Assembly (NCBI GenBank): GCA_021495925.1
Contig: JAKEKT010000004.1
Location: 372,001 to 436,000, forward strand
DNA length: 64,000 nt
DNA from: Diplodia intermedia
Lineage: Eukaryota; Ascomycota; Dothideomycetes; Botryosphaeriales; Botryosphaeriaceae
Direction of reading: 5' to 3'
The position numbers and the translations under genes are program-made. The notes under the pieces were generated by a model. It ran no database searches, had not been told where the DNA came from, and worked only from the letters and a program-made list of their open reading frames with translations. Of the stretch, positions 55,391-64,000 are shown one piece after another. Within the stretch, counting starts at the first letter, position 1, and each line of letters starts with the position of its first letter.

Positions 55391-55919
55391 GCAGTATATC
55401 ATCGCCGTTGGGGGAGGGACATCTCCGGTTAAGGTATTGTTCAGTCGTTTGGAAGGGTAGGGAACTGCAAGCTTGGGTGTTGTTTACCGTCGTCGTTCTT
55501 GTAGTGTGAGTCAAATCCTTTTGGTTCTGGGGAAGGCTTGAAAGAAATTATGAAGTAACATGCACTCTTTAGCAGCTGAAGAATAGGGAAGAATCACTGT
55601 TAAATCTACTAGATGCTCCCCTCACTGCTGAAAGGTGCCGGGATCTAAGGCTGCTGAGTCGCTGATTGAATCCCACTTTCAGTCATCCCTTCAACCTCCC
55701 ATGGGTTGGTTTTGTATCCCCTATCGTAAGACCGTAGGTTGGTCACAAAATCCTTGTCACAGTCAATGGCTGATATGTACGATATCATGCTACGAAAGTA
55801 AGTGCCAGCCACCGAAAGAAGAGTAGAAATCAATGAAAGACACCATCAAAGCCACCAGGCTGTCACCGCACAATGCATGGGCGGATCGACATCCGCCGCT
55901 TCCCTTTCCTTCCCCGCGC
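55391..55919. other. Intergenic, convergent 3' ends
   Basis: AT-richer sequence. It may contain a last exon of the 54.3 kb gene, but none could be fixed. No other gene is seen. Confidence 0.35.
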
Positions 55920-56813
55920 TCACTCCACGGTGACCTGCGGCATCTCCGGGAAGTTCGGCGTATCCGCCGGCACCCCGCCCGCCGCGCGCGACACGGGCAG
56001 CCAGTTCTGAACGAAGAGGCTGGTTCGGTCGAACGTGCACTCCGTGTTCTTCACAGGAAAGAGTCCTTTTTGCTGCTGCTGCTGCCGCCGCCGAACCTCC
56101 TCGGCCAAAAGGGACGGCAAAGCCTCCAACCGCGCGACGGCCGCCTCCAGGCCCTCGCCCTCGCCCCTCTCCCCGACAAAGTGCGTCGCAACCAGCCGCT
56201 CGTCCGGGGCATGCAGCAGCCAGAAGGCGGCGGCGCCACGCTCCCGCGCCGCTTCGAGGAGGGCGGGGTAGAGGTCCGTCGTCAGCGCCTCTCCGACGGC
56301 CCGCTCGTCGTCGGCGTCGGCGTCGTTTTCGTAGGAGAAGTGCTGCACCCGACTCAGCGCGTGCCGCGCGGGCGGCGCGAAGTGGTGGGCGCCGACGACG
56401 TCCCAGGTCCAGCGGCGGGCGTCGCGGAAGACGGGGCGGTCCCAGAACCTGACGCCGGTGGCTTCGTCGCGGTACGTGTGGGTGGTCCAGCGGGCGAAGG
56501 CGTCGCGGGCGGGGGGCGAGGTGAAGAGGTAGGCGCCGCCGGTGAGGAGGATGATGCCTTTGTCTTTGTCGTTGCTGCTGTCGGAGGAGGAGGTGCGTGC
56601 GGGGACGTATTTGAGGTACATGCCGGTTTCGGCGAGGGAGGCGCGGGTGTCGCTGTCGTAGTCCATCATGGCGCGTCGGTCGAGCTCGAGGAAGTCGAGG
56701 AAGGATTGGAGGGAGTTGCCGTAGTCGTCGCCGCGCATGTTGAAGGCGGAGGTGAAGGCGGAGGTGACGGGGACGGGGCCGGTGGTGTAGCCGAGGATCT
56801 TGGGGGAGAACAT
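55920..56813 (-). CDS. Unrecognised 297-residue protein
   Basis: A single frame of 297 residues that reads as a soluble globular protein. It has two similar-sized halves rich in aromatic residues: GIILLTGGAYLFTSPPARDA with FARWTTHTYRDEA near 90-115, and GAAAFWLLHAPDERLVATHF near 210. A spacing of Trp and His (RRWTWDVVGAHHFAPP) is distinctive. A short Gln run (RRRQQQQQK) lies near 255. The pattern of strand-helix repeats would fit a dimeric alpha/beta-barrel (ABM-like) fold, but that is a guess. No signal peptide. GC at third positions is very high. It is divergent from the C2H2/Zn2Cys6 regulator, 402 bp between starts. Confidence 0.65.
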   Translation of the reverse strand: MFSPKILGYTTGPVPVTSAFTSAFNMRGDDYGNSLQSFLDFLELDRRAMMDYDSDTRASLAETGMYLKYVPARTSSSDSSNDKDKGIILLTGGAYLFTSPPARDAFARWTTHTYRDEATGVRFWDRPVFRDARRWTWDVVGAHHFAPPARHALSRVQHFSYENDADADDERAVGEALTTDLYPALLEAARERGAAAFWLLHAPDERLVATHFVGERGEGEGLEAAVARLEALPSLLAEEVRRRQQQQQKGLFPVKNTECTFDRTSLFVQNWLPVSRAAGGVPADTPNFPEMPQVTVE

Positions 56814-57215
56814 GTTCGTCTTTGCTACGGGATGGGTTCAACTTGGAGAGAACCTTGCAGGAGTGGAACGAGGTTGTAGACGTAGGTCAAGTTCGAGAGT
56901 TTGGGGTTTGCTGCTTCACCAAGTAGGGTTGGCTTCTGCAGCATATTTATGCGAGACTGATTCCCGCTTCAATTGGAGCGATGATCTCTAGAACTAGTTC
57001 TAGCACGTTGGCCGTCAGAGTAGGTAAGCTGATGCTGACAACCTGGGGTTGTATCGGTCGGCATCCCGCCGGGTCCCGCCGGCATCCCGCACACTGTTAA
57101 GGCTGCTGACCCCTTCTTCGTCCGCACTCCTGTTATCCTTTGCAGATATCCCTTTCGCCCCTTCTGGACCTTACTGACCTGAAAACCCAACACTGAGCTG
57201 CATATTGATACGGAC
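56814..57215. promoter_or_regulatory. Divergent region, orphan gene / transcription factor
   Basis: 402 bp between divergent ATGs. It includes short imperfect repeats of GGCATCCCGCC at about 57060-57090. A shared control region is likely by position. Confidence 0.4.
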
Positions 57216-58801
57216 ATGTCTTCTTCCCCTACCACCGAGAGACCGGCATCCCGCCAGCCGCCGAATCGGAGCTTCCGCTGCACGAAACCCGGTTGCGGCG
57301 CTAGCTACGTCCGGAAAGAGCATCTGAACCGCCACAGCAGGCAACACCAGCAGCAAATTCAAGCCTTTTGTGAGCACTGCGGCCATGCTTTCTCCAGGAG
57401 GTAATCACTCGTCGAACGGACCTGCCCTTTTAAACGCGTGAAAACCCGTCCTCCCCGTGCATAGCATGCGCTAACATGTTTGGGCCTCTGTCCATGGCAG
57501 CGACATACTTCGGCGGCATCAAAAGCTGTACCACGACGATGTCACGGTTGGCCGCTCCAGAGCCCTTCAGGCGTGCGATAATTGCCACTCTCGGAGAAGT
57601 CGATGTAAAGGAGCGTCTCCTTGCGATGCGTGCTTAGACCGCGGCATCACTTGCACATTCAGCCGAAAGGATGAAGGAAAAGACCAAGTCGACGAGGAAC
57701 CAGACGGGAGGCGACCTCTAAGACGTGCTGATGACGGCGAGGTCAGCGGGAAGGCTATGCCGATGCTGAGTTCGACAATCGAAACCCTGCGCCCGCTGCC
57801 AGCAGAGGTGTCACTTGAGGAAAACCTCGGCCTGTGGGACGTGCTGCAGCAGTATGAGCAGCAATATGGCGGTTTGGATGCGGCGGCGACCGCCGAAGAA
57901 GTAGAAATGACAGATGCGGCAGAAGAGAAGACTGTGGATCAAGGAGCAAGAGAGCTGCATCTCCAGCGATACGTGGACGACTATTTTGCGAGGTTCCACC
58001 ATCAATGGCCGTTGCTCCATCGGCCGGCATTCCAGCCTGACACCGAGCCCCGGTTTCTCGTGCTTTCCATGGTCATGGTTAGTCTATGGACGAGCGGCGA
58101 GGCCAGAGCGCAAGATGCAGCGGTGCAGATGCACGAGCGGTTCATCGTGATGTTGCACGAACAAAGGGTACAGTCGTTCCGCTTTTCCCCCTTCCCCTAT
58201 ATCGGCTAAGACGAGCTGGTGGCAGGACAAGTGGGACGTGTCATACGCCAGGGCAGAGGGCAGAAAAGCCATTTGGCCGATGGGCATCTACCAAAGCATC
58301 CTTCTGCAGGTTATCTTCGCCATGATGCGCAGCAACACGGACGAGCACGCAAACAAGAGCAGGCCATGGCTTCCTCTGGCCATGCACGAGCTCCTTGGAC
58401 GCGTGGTGAAGAGCTGCCTGCGACTGGGCATGTTCCAGTACTCCAGGATGCTTGATCAGTACAGCCACGTGGGATTCGCGTTTCTGACGTGGGTGTACGT
58501 AGAGGAGGTGAAGCGATTTGGTCTCATGCTGTTCAGAGTGTGGACGCTATGCTACGGGGCTTCCTCCATGTTCAGCGTGTCAGAGCTGCGGTTCCCTCTG
58601 CCGGAGAGCGACTACCTCTGGGAAGCGGACGCTATAGGAGAGCTGGTCCGTCGGCGGGAGAAAGAGGTGGGGGAGGGAAGCGGGGTGAGAGAAGAAGAGC
58701 AGTTCTGGATCGCCAACCTGGGCATCGATGGCCTTGAGCTGGCCTTGAGCTGGCGGCATCTTGCTAACAGCAAAGGCCAGGGCGCAAGGGTGCTGACGTG
58801 A
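57216..58801 (+). CDS. Transcription factor with C2H2 fingers and a Zn2Cys6 cluster
   Basis: Three exons, 57216-57400, 57501-58167 and 58226-58801, 475 residues. Two N-terminal C2H2 fingers are FRCTKPGCGASYVRKEHLNR with H-SRQH, then CEHCGHAFSRRSDILRRHQ, the latter completed across the first intron (100 nt). A Zn(II)2Cys6 binuclear cluster follows at about 85-115: ACDNCHSRRSRCKGASPC, then CLDRGITC. A fungal_trans-like regulatory region is marked by YFARFHHQWPLLHRPAF near 240 and WDVSYARAEGRKAIWP after the second intron. The C2H2 plus Zn2Cys6 combination is a known minority class of fungal regulators. The target is not readable from sequence. At 475 residues it is short for the class, so more introns or a shortened C-terminus are possible. 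Confidence 0.82.
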
Positions 58802-59254
58802 GCCGGCCATTGTTGGAGGGATTACACACAAAAAAGATAGACTTCAACATCAAACGTCTACGCGCGAATGATGCCCCTTTCGTCAGCAGGTAGAGCGTGT
58901 GTCATGGTGGTGAGGCGACCTATGAAGATGGACGGGAGTTGTAGCGGAAGAGGACGCTCCTTCCCCGCGCGATGCGATGACGTAGGTACTTAGGCAAGCG
59001 AATGCCGAAACCTCAGACGATCCCATTTAACTTCCGCCCGCCCTGCAGCGCCCGACCACCATACGGCTCACGTCAGCTGGATGTCTCCCGGACTTCGCCG
59101 TGCACCAGTCGTCGCTCGTGGGTGCTGCAAGACGCAATCCCACTGGCCGAGCTGGCTTGAGAAGCGCACGGCACAAACAGCATTGCATGAGAGTGGGGGT
59201 TGAGACATCTGTTGAATCTCGGGCGTGGGCCAACACCACTCAACAAGTGACGCC
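58802..59254. other. Intergenic, regulator 3' flank and DLD promoter
   Basis: No supported gene. No repeat or regulatory motif stands out. Confidence 0.4.
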
Positions 59255-61048
59255 ATGTTCCGCTTCACGAGGCCTTTGACGACGCCTTTGAGGCTGCGCT
59301 GGACCACGGCCTCCAGACCCGGGCCGCCGTATCTACGGTCAAGGTCAGTGCAGCACGCTGCCAAGCCGGTCAAGCCAGCGTCCGGATATGGATATGCCTG
59401 GACGGCCGGCGGCCTTTTCTTACTCGGCGCCTTCACCACCATCCTCGGATACAAAGCAGGCATTCAGAATGCGGCAACCCCCGTCGTGCCTGCCGGGAAG
59501 CCGGCATATGCATCGAGAAAAGAGATGGAGAAGGCCATCACGGAGCTGAGGGCGACCCTCGGCGGAGACGCCGTCAGCACCGACCCGGACGACCTACATC
59601 GCCATGGCTACTCGGACTGGGCCACCACGAACGTCGACACGCTGCCAATAGCCGTTGTCTATCCAAGATCGACTGTAGAGGTTTCGAGGGTTGCCAGGCT
59701 CTGCCGTAAATACAGGATTCCCATCATCCCCTTCTCCGGCGGCACTTCCGTCGAAGGCCAGTTCACCGCACCCTTCGGCGGCTTCAGCCTCGACTTCGCC
59801 CACATGGACAGCATCCTGGCCATCCACGACGACGACCTCGACGTCGTGGTCCAGCCCTCGGTGTCGTGGATGGAGCTCAACGACCAGCTCAAGCCCGCCG
59901 GCCTCTTCTTCCCCGTCGACCCGGGCCCGGGCGCCCGCATCGGCGGCATGGTCGGCACCAGCTGCTCGGGCACCAACGCCGTCCGCTACGGCACCATGAA
60001 GGACTGGGTCGTCAACCTCACCGTCGTCCTCGCCGACGGCCGCATCATCAAGACGCGGCGCCGGCCCCGCAAAACCGCTGCCGGCTATAACCTCACCGGC
60101 CTCTTCGTCGGCGCCGAGGGCACGCTCGGCATCGTCACCGAGATCACGCTGCGGCTTACCGTGCTCCCGCAGGAGACGAGTGTCGCCGTCGTCACCTTTC
60201 CAAGCATCCGTGACGCGGCCGCCGCGGCGTCGAGGGTCATGCGCGCCGGCGTGCCGGTCGCCGCCATGGAGATCATGGACGACGTCCAGATGGGCGTCAT
60301 CAACAAAGTCGGAGCCACAAAGCGCAAGTGGAAGGAGGTGCCGACCGTGTTCTTCAAGTTCTCCGGGACGAAGGCGGGCGTGAGGGACAACATCGACACG
60401 GTCAAGGCCATCGCGAAGGCGAACATGGGCGGTGACTTCCAGTTTGCCGCGACCCAGGCCGAGCAGGCCGAGCTGTGGAGCGCGAGGAAAGAGGCGTTGT
60501 GGAGCATGTTGGCGCTGAAAGGGGAGAACGAGGAGCTGTGGAGCACCGACGTAGCCGTGCCACTGAGTCGCTTGGCGGAGATTATGGGTGAGTCTTGGCG
60601 CGCGTGTACCGTGCCCCTCACGGGCGCAGAGTCGAGGGCTGATGCGTGACGTGACTTTTGACGGTACAGAGGAGTCGAAGAAGGACATCAGCGGACTCGG
60701 CATGTTCGCGTCGATGCTCGGGCACGTCGGCGACGGCAACTTCCACTCGGCAATATTTTACGACAGGACCAATCCGGAGCAGGTGGAGAAGGTCAAGCGA
60801 GTCGTGTACAAGATGGTCGACAGGGCGTTGGAGATGGAAGGCACGTGTACGGGAGAGGTCAGTCGCAAGGACGCGTCGGAGATGGTCATCTGGAAACTGA
60901 CGTCTTTTTGCAGCACTCGGTAGGGTTGAGCAAGAAGGCGTCGTTGGTGAAGGAGCTCGGCCCGGAAACCGTTGGCGTCATGAGGGAGTTGAAGCGCGCT
61001 CTGGATCCTCATTCACTCATGAACCCGGGGAAGATCTTTGACCTTTGA
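59255..61048 (+). CDS. dld1: D-lactate dehydrogenase (cytochrome), mitochondrial
   Basis: Three exons, 59255-60587, 60670-60857 and 60914-61048, 551 residues. An Arg-rich presequence (MFRFTRPLTTPLRLRWTTAS) leads to one membrane anchor (YAWTAGGLFLLGAFTTILGY). The FAD_binding_4 domain has IAVVYPRSTVEVSRVARLC, IIPFSGGTSVEGQF, VDPGPGARIGGMVGTSCSGT and YNLTGLFVGAEGTLGIVTEI. The C-terminal FAD oxidase domain includes LWSARKEALWSMLALKG, MLGHVGDGNFHSAIFY and, from the last exon, HSVGLSKKASLV and HSLMNPGKIFDL. It oxidises D-lactate to pyruvate and gives electrons to cytochrome c, at the inner membrane facing the intermembrane space. The ATG at 59255 opens directly on the presequence. Introns are 82 and 56 nt. 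Confidence 0.95.
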
Positions 61049-61237
61049 CGTCACGTCACATACACCCCACAGCCGGTCTTGTCCATTCAATCTCGAATCC
61101 GAATGCGAGGCATACCACTTTTCGCGGCTTATCAATGCCCTTCAGAAGACGTACATGCATCTTTCCAGGATTGTGTTCATCAACCGTCAATCTCTGCTTC
61201 ATTTCGTCCATCTAAAGAACGCCAATTGTCTGACTGC

Positions 61238-62903
61238 TCACAGGCTGTATCTAAACTCCAAGTTTTCTCTGTCGGTTAGATCCAAGAACTCGATATTCTC
61301 CTGGTGACGGACGGCCAGACAATCCCGCCTCTTGTTCTCCCAGACGTAGTAAAAGCGCAAGACAATGATGACCATGATGGAGAAAACATCGGCCACAATG
61401 ATTGCGATCTTGGCAGGCATGTATGCGGGTTCGTCGCCGTCGCGGAAGGTCAGGGGCCCGATTATGTTGCCCAAGCAGAAACTGATCAGCAGCACAGCGT
61501 TCATGGTGACCTTTTTGGTGTGGCCGGCGATGTTGGCCGAGACGTAGGCGTACATGAGCGGCAGGCCGGCCACGATGCCGTTCATGATGTAAATGCCAAT
61601 CAGTCTGCCGACTTTGTTCTCGGCGGGTAGAAAGGCAATCTGCGAAGGGGACGAGGTCAGCCGCACCGAAGCCCTGGAAAGATCACGCCGACGACAGGGG
61701 GAACGAGAACCAACCAGACAACCTCCCAGCACGCCAGTCAACTGCGTCGCAACGGCGCATGGGCCCCTTTGGTCGAAGCGGCCTGCGGTGTACGTGGCCA
61801 GCAGGATGGAGGCGATGATGACGGCGCCAGCGGGGATGCTGAGCAGGGCGGTCGTCTTGCTATCGTAGCCAAAGCCTTTGATGATGGTGGCCTGGAAGCT
61901 ACTAGTGGCGGCGTTGGGGATGTTGCTTGCAACAGTCGCCAGAGCGAGCAGCCAGGTCTGCGGATCAACAAAACACTCGCGCGCCTGAGCCGGCTTGAAG
62001 CGCACGTTCTCGATGCCCGTTTGGTTGGCTCGTAGCCGCTCGACGGCCCATATCTTCTCGGCGTGCGTCAGGCGCGAGCTCATGGGGTTGTCGGGCAGCA
62101 GCAGCATGACGAGGATGCCGACGGCGACCGTGACGACGCCCACCACCAGGAACATGATCTGCCAGCTGTTAAACGTCGACGATGAGTAGTGCTGGAAGCC
62201 GAACGACAACAACGCCCCGATGACGGTGCCCACCCCCGTCCCAAGATACCACAGGCCGACCCGCCATGGCTGCTCGCGCTTCCTGTACCACATACCCGTC
62301 ACCAGGATCAGCGCCGGCGCCACGGCGCTCTCGAAGACGCCGAGCAGTACGCGCGTGGCAACGAGGGCGCCGTACGTCTTGCATGCCGCCGTTGCCGCGA
62401 CGGCCGTGCCCCAGAGGGACACCATTGCGCCCAGGTACTTGGCCGTTGGTAGCCGCTGCATGGCGTAGCCGTGCGGGAACTCGAAGGCGAGGTAGCTGGC
62501 GTAGAAGATCCAGGCCAAGGTTGAGAATTGGTCGGTGGTGATGGACGCGTCGTCGTAGAGGCCCATGACGGCGGCGTAGTTTACTAATCAGCGGATGGAG
62601 CCATCGCATCAGCGTTTGTGCTTTCTTTTCAGACTCTTGTGTAGGCGTGTGCAACTCACTCAGCGTCTTGTCCAGGTACTGCAGGCAGTAGCAGCACCAC
62701 ATGAGCGGGATGACCATCCGGTCGATCTTGCGCACCAGGGCCTTTTCGTCGACGACGTCGGAGAGCTCGCCGGCGGTTAATGCAGTCGTCTCGGCGGCGA
62801 GGAATTTGAGCGCTTCGTCGCCATCGTTGTCTCCCAATTTGGCGACCGTGGCGGCCGATTTCGTCTTGTCATTGTCATCCTGTTTGGACGAGTCTGAAGC
62901 CAT
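61238..62903 (-). CDS. MFS permease, Dal5/Tna1-like (anion:cation symporter)
   Basis: Three exons, 62903-62660, 62583-61715 and 61639-61238, 504 residues. A polar, acidic N-terminus leads into IDRMVIPLMWCCYCLQYLDK, then across intron 1 TLINYAAVMGLYDDASITTD. Further marks are ATRVLLGVFESAVAPALILV, WYRKREQPWRVGLWYLGTGV, PDNPMSSRLTHAEKIWAVER, IAFLPAENKVGRLIGIYIM and the terminal LDLTDRENLEFRYSL. By family it is a plasma-membrane organic-anion permease (allantoate, nicotinate, pantothenate or similar). Intron 2 (61640-61714, 75 nt) keeps the frame open if retained. I remove it because the join restores the membrane segment, but its GTTGGT donor is weak. It is convergent with dld1, 189 bp between stops; no functional link is shown. 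Confidence 0.87.
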
Positions 62904-63446
62904 GGTGTCTGTGTGTCTGGGATGTACCTGTGTCCGGAAACAACTGAAGAGAAGTAAATTGCCCCTCACAAGTGTGAATGATGGAGCGGAAAGGAGAGAG
63001 GGGGATGGAAAATAAAGCGTAAGGCGAGGATGTTGAACGGACGACAAGACGTCTGATATGGCAAACCAAAAAACGTCGGCATCATCATGGACCTCGCAAG
63101 TGCATTTTGTCCCGCTTCAACCCCAGTCGTTCTCCCCACTTCTGTCCGCAGATGTGGGTACTTGGATATCTTATCAGAGGGTTGCGCTTTTGTCATCCAT
63201 GCCTGTCTTTACTTATCTGACTGACGCGGGGCAGCCGTTGCAACAGCCGAAGGACGCATGTACCGTCATTCGCAGAGCTCGGGGATCCAAATCTCAGTAG
63301 CGGCGGATGCCAAAAAAGCATTGTGGATCTCTCCGGTACGTCATCATAAGCTTCCGGGGAAGATATGCGCGGGGGAGATGGCTCGAGGCCTGTTTTCGCC
63401 TATCTAACCCGATCGAGAAGGTACCTACCAATCCGCGGTGGCGAAC
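62904..63446. other. Intergenic, permease promoter
   Basis: 543 bp upstream of the permease start and 3' of the gene at the window edge. No gene or repeat is seen. Confidence 0.4.
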
Positions 63447-64000
63447 TTATAGAACGTCGGATGGGCTCAGTCTTGGAGGCTCGACGCACGGGAAAGACAG
63501 GGCAATGCCGCTCGCCTCGAGTACGTTGACCAAATGTCGAGTGGGCTCGAGCTCCAGTGCAACCGTGCTATCCTGGCCGAACTGAAGGGAGATGCGTACC
63601 TCCCTCAAATCCGGAAAGCGGACGAGTCCGCCAAGGTAGGCAACCAACAGCTTGGTTTCGGAGCTCGGCTGCAGGGTTGTGCGGTCGCCCCAGGAGCAAT
63701 AGCAGGAGAGTGTGAGATGGAGTTCCTGGATGCTGGCAGGCAGGCGGGTGGACAGCGGCGGAGCTGGGTCGTAGCCATCCGGAGGGTCCTCGTCGTAGTC
63801 GCATTCGAGAAGCTGTATAAGCATTTCTGCCGGGATGCTTAGGCGGCGCAGCTTGGCGAACGGCTGGAATGCGTTTGTCTGGAGCGGCCCGCCTAGCCAT
63901 TCTCTGTCATCATCGAGGATGTCGACGGTCAGGTCTTGGAGGCAGTGCTGCACAGGCCACAGAGCTTCCAGTAGTTCGGTATAGTTGATGATGCCCGAGT
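63447..64000 (-). CDS. Probable F-box/LRR-like protein, C-terminal part
   Basis: The frame is open from the right edge of the window (64000) to a stop at 63447, so the start lies outside. The visible 183 residues have Leu-rich, repeat-like segments: ELLEALWPVQHCLQDLTVDI, LRRLSIPAEMLIQLLEC, ASIQELHLTLSCYCSW and FPDLREVRISLQFG. They resemble the C-terminal repeats of fungal F-box proteins, in which LRRLSIP and IQELHL type strands alternate with helices. The F-box itself would be at the missing N-terminus, so the class is inferred. An in-frame GTG at 63953 is not a likely start. Confidence 0.55.
   Translation of the reverse strand, partial: SGIINYTELLEALWPVQHCLQDLTVDILDDDREWLGGPLQTNAFQPFAKLRRLSIPAEMLIQLLECDYDEDPPDGYDPAPPLSTRLPASIQELHLTLSCYCSWGDRTTLQPSSETKLLVAYLGGLVRFPDLREVRISLQFGQDSTVALELEPTRHLVNVLEASGIALSFPCVEPPRLSPSDVL

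Noticed and set aside
55833..56879. 348-codon plus-strand frame over the orphan gene at 55920-56813
   Set aside because: Val/Gly-rich in its second half with no complexity or start context. The minus-strand frame has balanced composition and a normal start. Some doubt remains because neither is a known family.
59594..60739. 381-codon minus-strand frame antisense to D-lactate dehydrogenase
   Set aside because: Asp/Gly/His-rich shadow. The plus strand encodes the full FAD enzyme.
59255..62903. D-lactate dehydrogenase and the neighbouring permease as a lactate-use cluster
   Set aside because: The permease belongs to the Dal5/Tna1-like anion family, not the Jen1 lactate family. The genes are merely convergent.
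1..64000. CRISPR arrays, rRNA genes, intact transposons, secondary-metabolite core genes
   Set aside because: None were seen on reading both strands. The organism is a eukaryote and no polyketide synthase, peptide synthetase, transposase or reverse-transcriptase motif is present.

Overview
The window is nuclear DNA of a filamentous ascomycete (Pezizomycotina). The genes are close together on both strands and GC-rich. Most are interrupted by 47-65 nt introns with GT..AG ends and CTAAC/CTGAC-type branch sites. Several families seen here (TVP18, AIM21, the fungal complex I 21 kDa subunit, the Usp protein with a long tail) are typical of filamentous fungi. The overall character suggests Dothideomycetes, possibly Botryosphaeriales, but that placement is an impression and was not tested. 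All exon joins were worked out by hand from reading frame, splice signals and remembered family sequence.

Layout, left to right. 0.8-11.4 kb: a universal-stress-domain protein, a ferric-reductase/NOX-like membrane oxidoreductase, the complex I 21 kDa subunit, and the spliceosomal helicase-like protein Cwf11/Aquarius, the last two divergent from one short promoter. 11.4-13.0 kb: a gene-poor, partly AT-rich stretch with a tRNA-Ala(UGC) gene of remarkable structure and a 172 bp hairpin. 13.0-16.1 kb: UBC6 and SAM50, divergent. 17.6-26 kb: an MFS permease, a small protein with two chromo-like modules, a zinc alcohol dehydrogenase, and ETF-ubiquinone oxidoreductase. 26.7-38.3 kb: a disordered protein, TFIIH subunit TFB2, a PaaI-type thioesterase, Mediator subunit MED17, the IMP nucleotidase ISN1, and an unrecognised protein ending in a PAM2 motif. 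39.2-50 kb: phosphofructokinase, a zinc-finger protein, a GRE2-like reductase, NTF2 and TVP18. 50.8-64 kb: AIM21, a disordered protein with a tandem duplication, an orphan gene divergent from a C2H2/Zn2Cys6 regulator, D-lactate dehydrogenase, a second MFS permease, and the edge of a probable F-box/LRR protein.

Most genes are conserved housekeeping functions: mitochondrial respiration and import, transcription initiation, splicing, glycolysis and trafficking. No secondary-metabolite cluster or intact transposon is visible. Divergent housekeeping pairs share short promoters (complex I 21 kDa/cwf11, UBC6/SAM50, TFB2/thioesterase, MED17/ISN1).

The most unusual object is the tRNA-Ala gene at 11961-12103 (minus strand). 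Besides a canonical 14 nt anticodon intron, its T loop is split by 57 nt that look exactly like a fungal spliceosomal intron (GTAAGT donor, GCTAAC branch site, CAG acceptor). Removing that segment restores a normal T arm, and a T9 terminator follows the gene. The insert also carries a near-perfect copy of the B-box promoter element that it interrupts.
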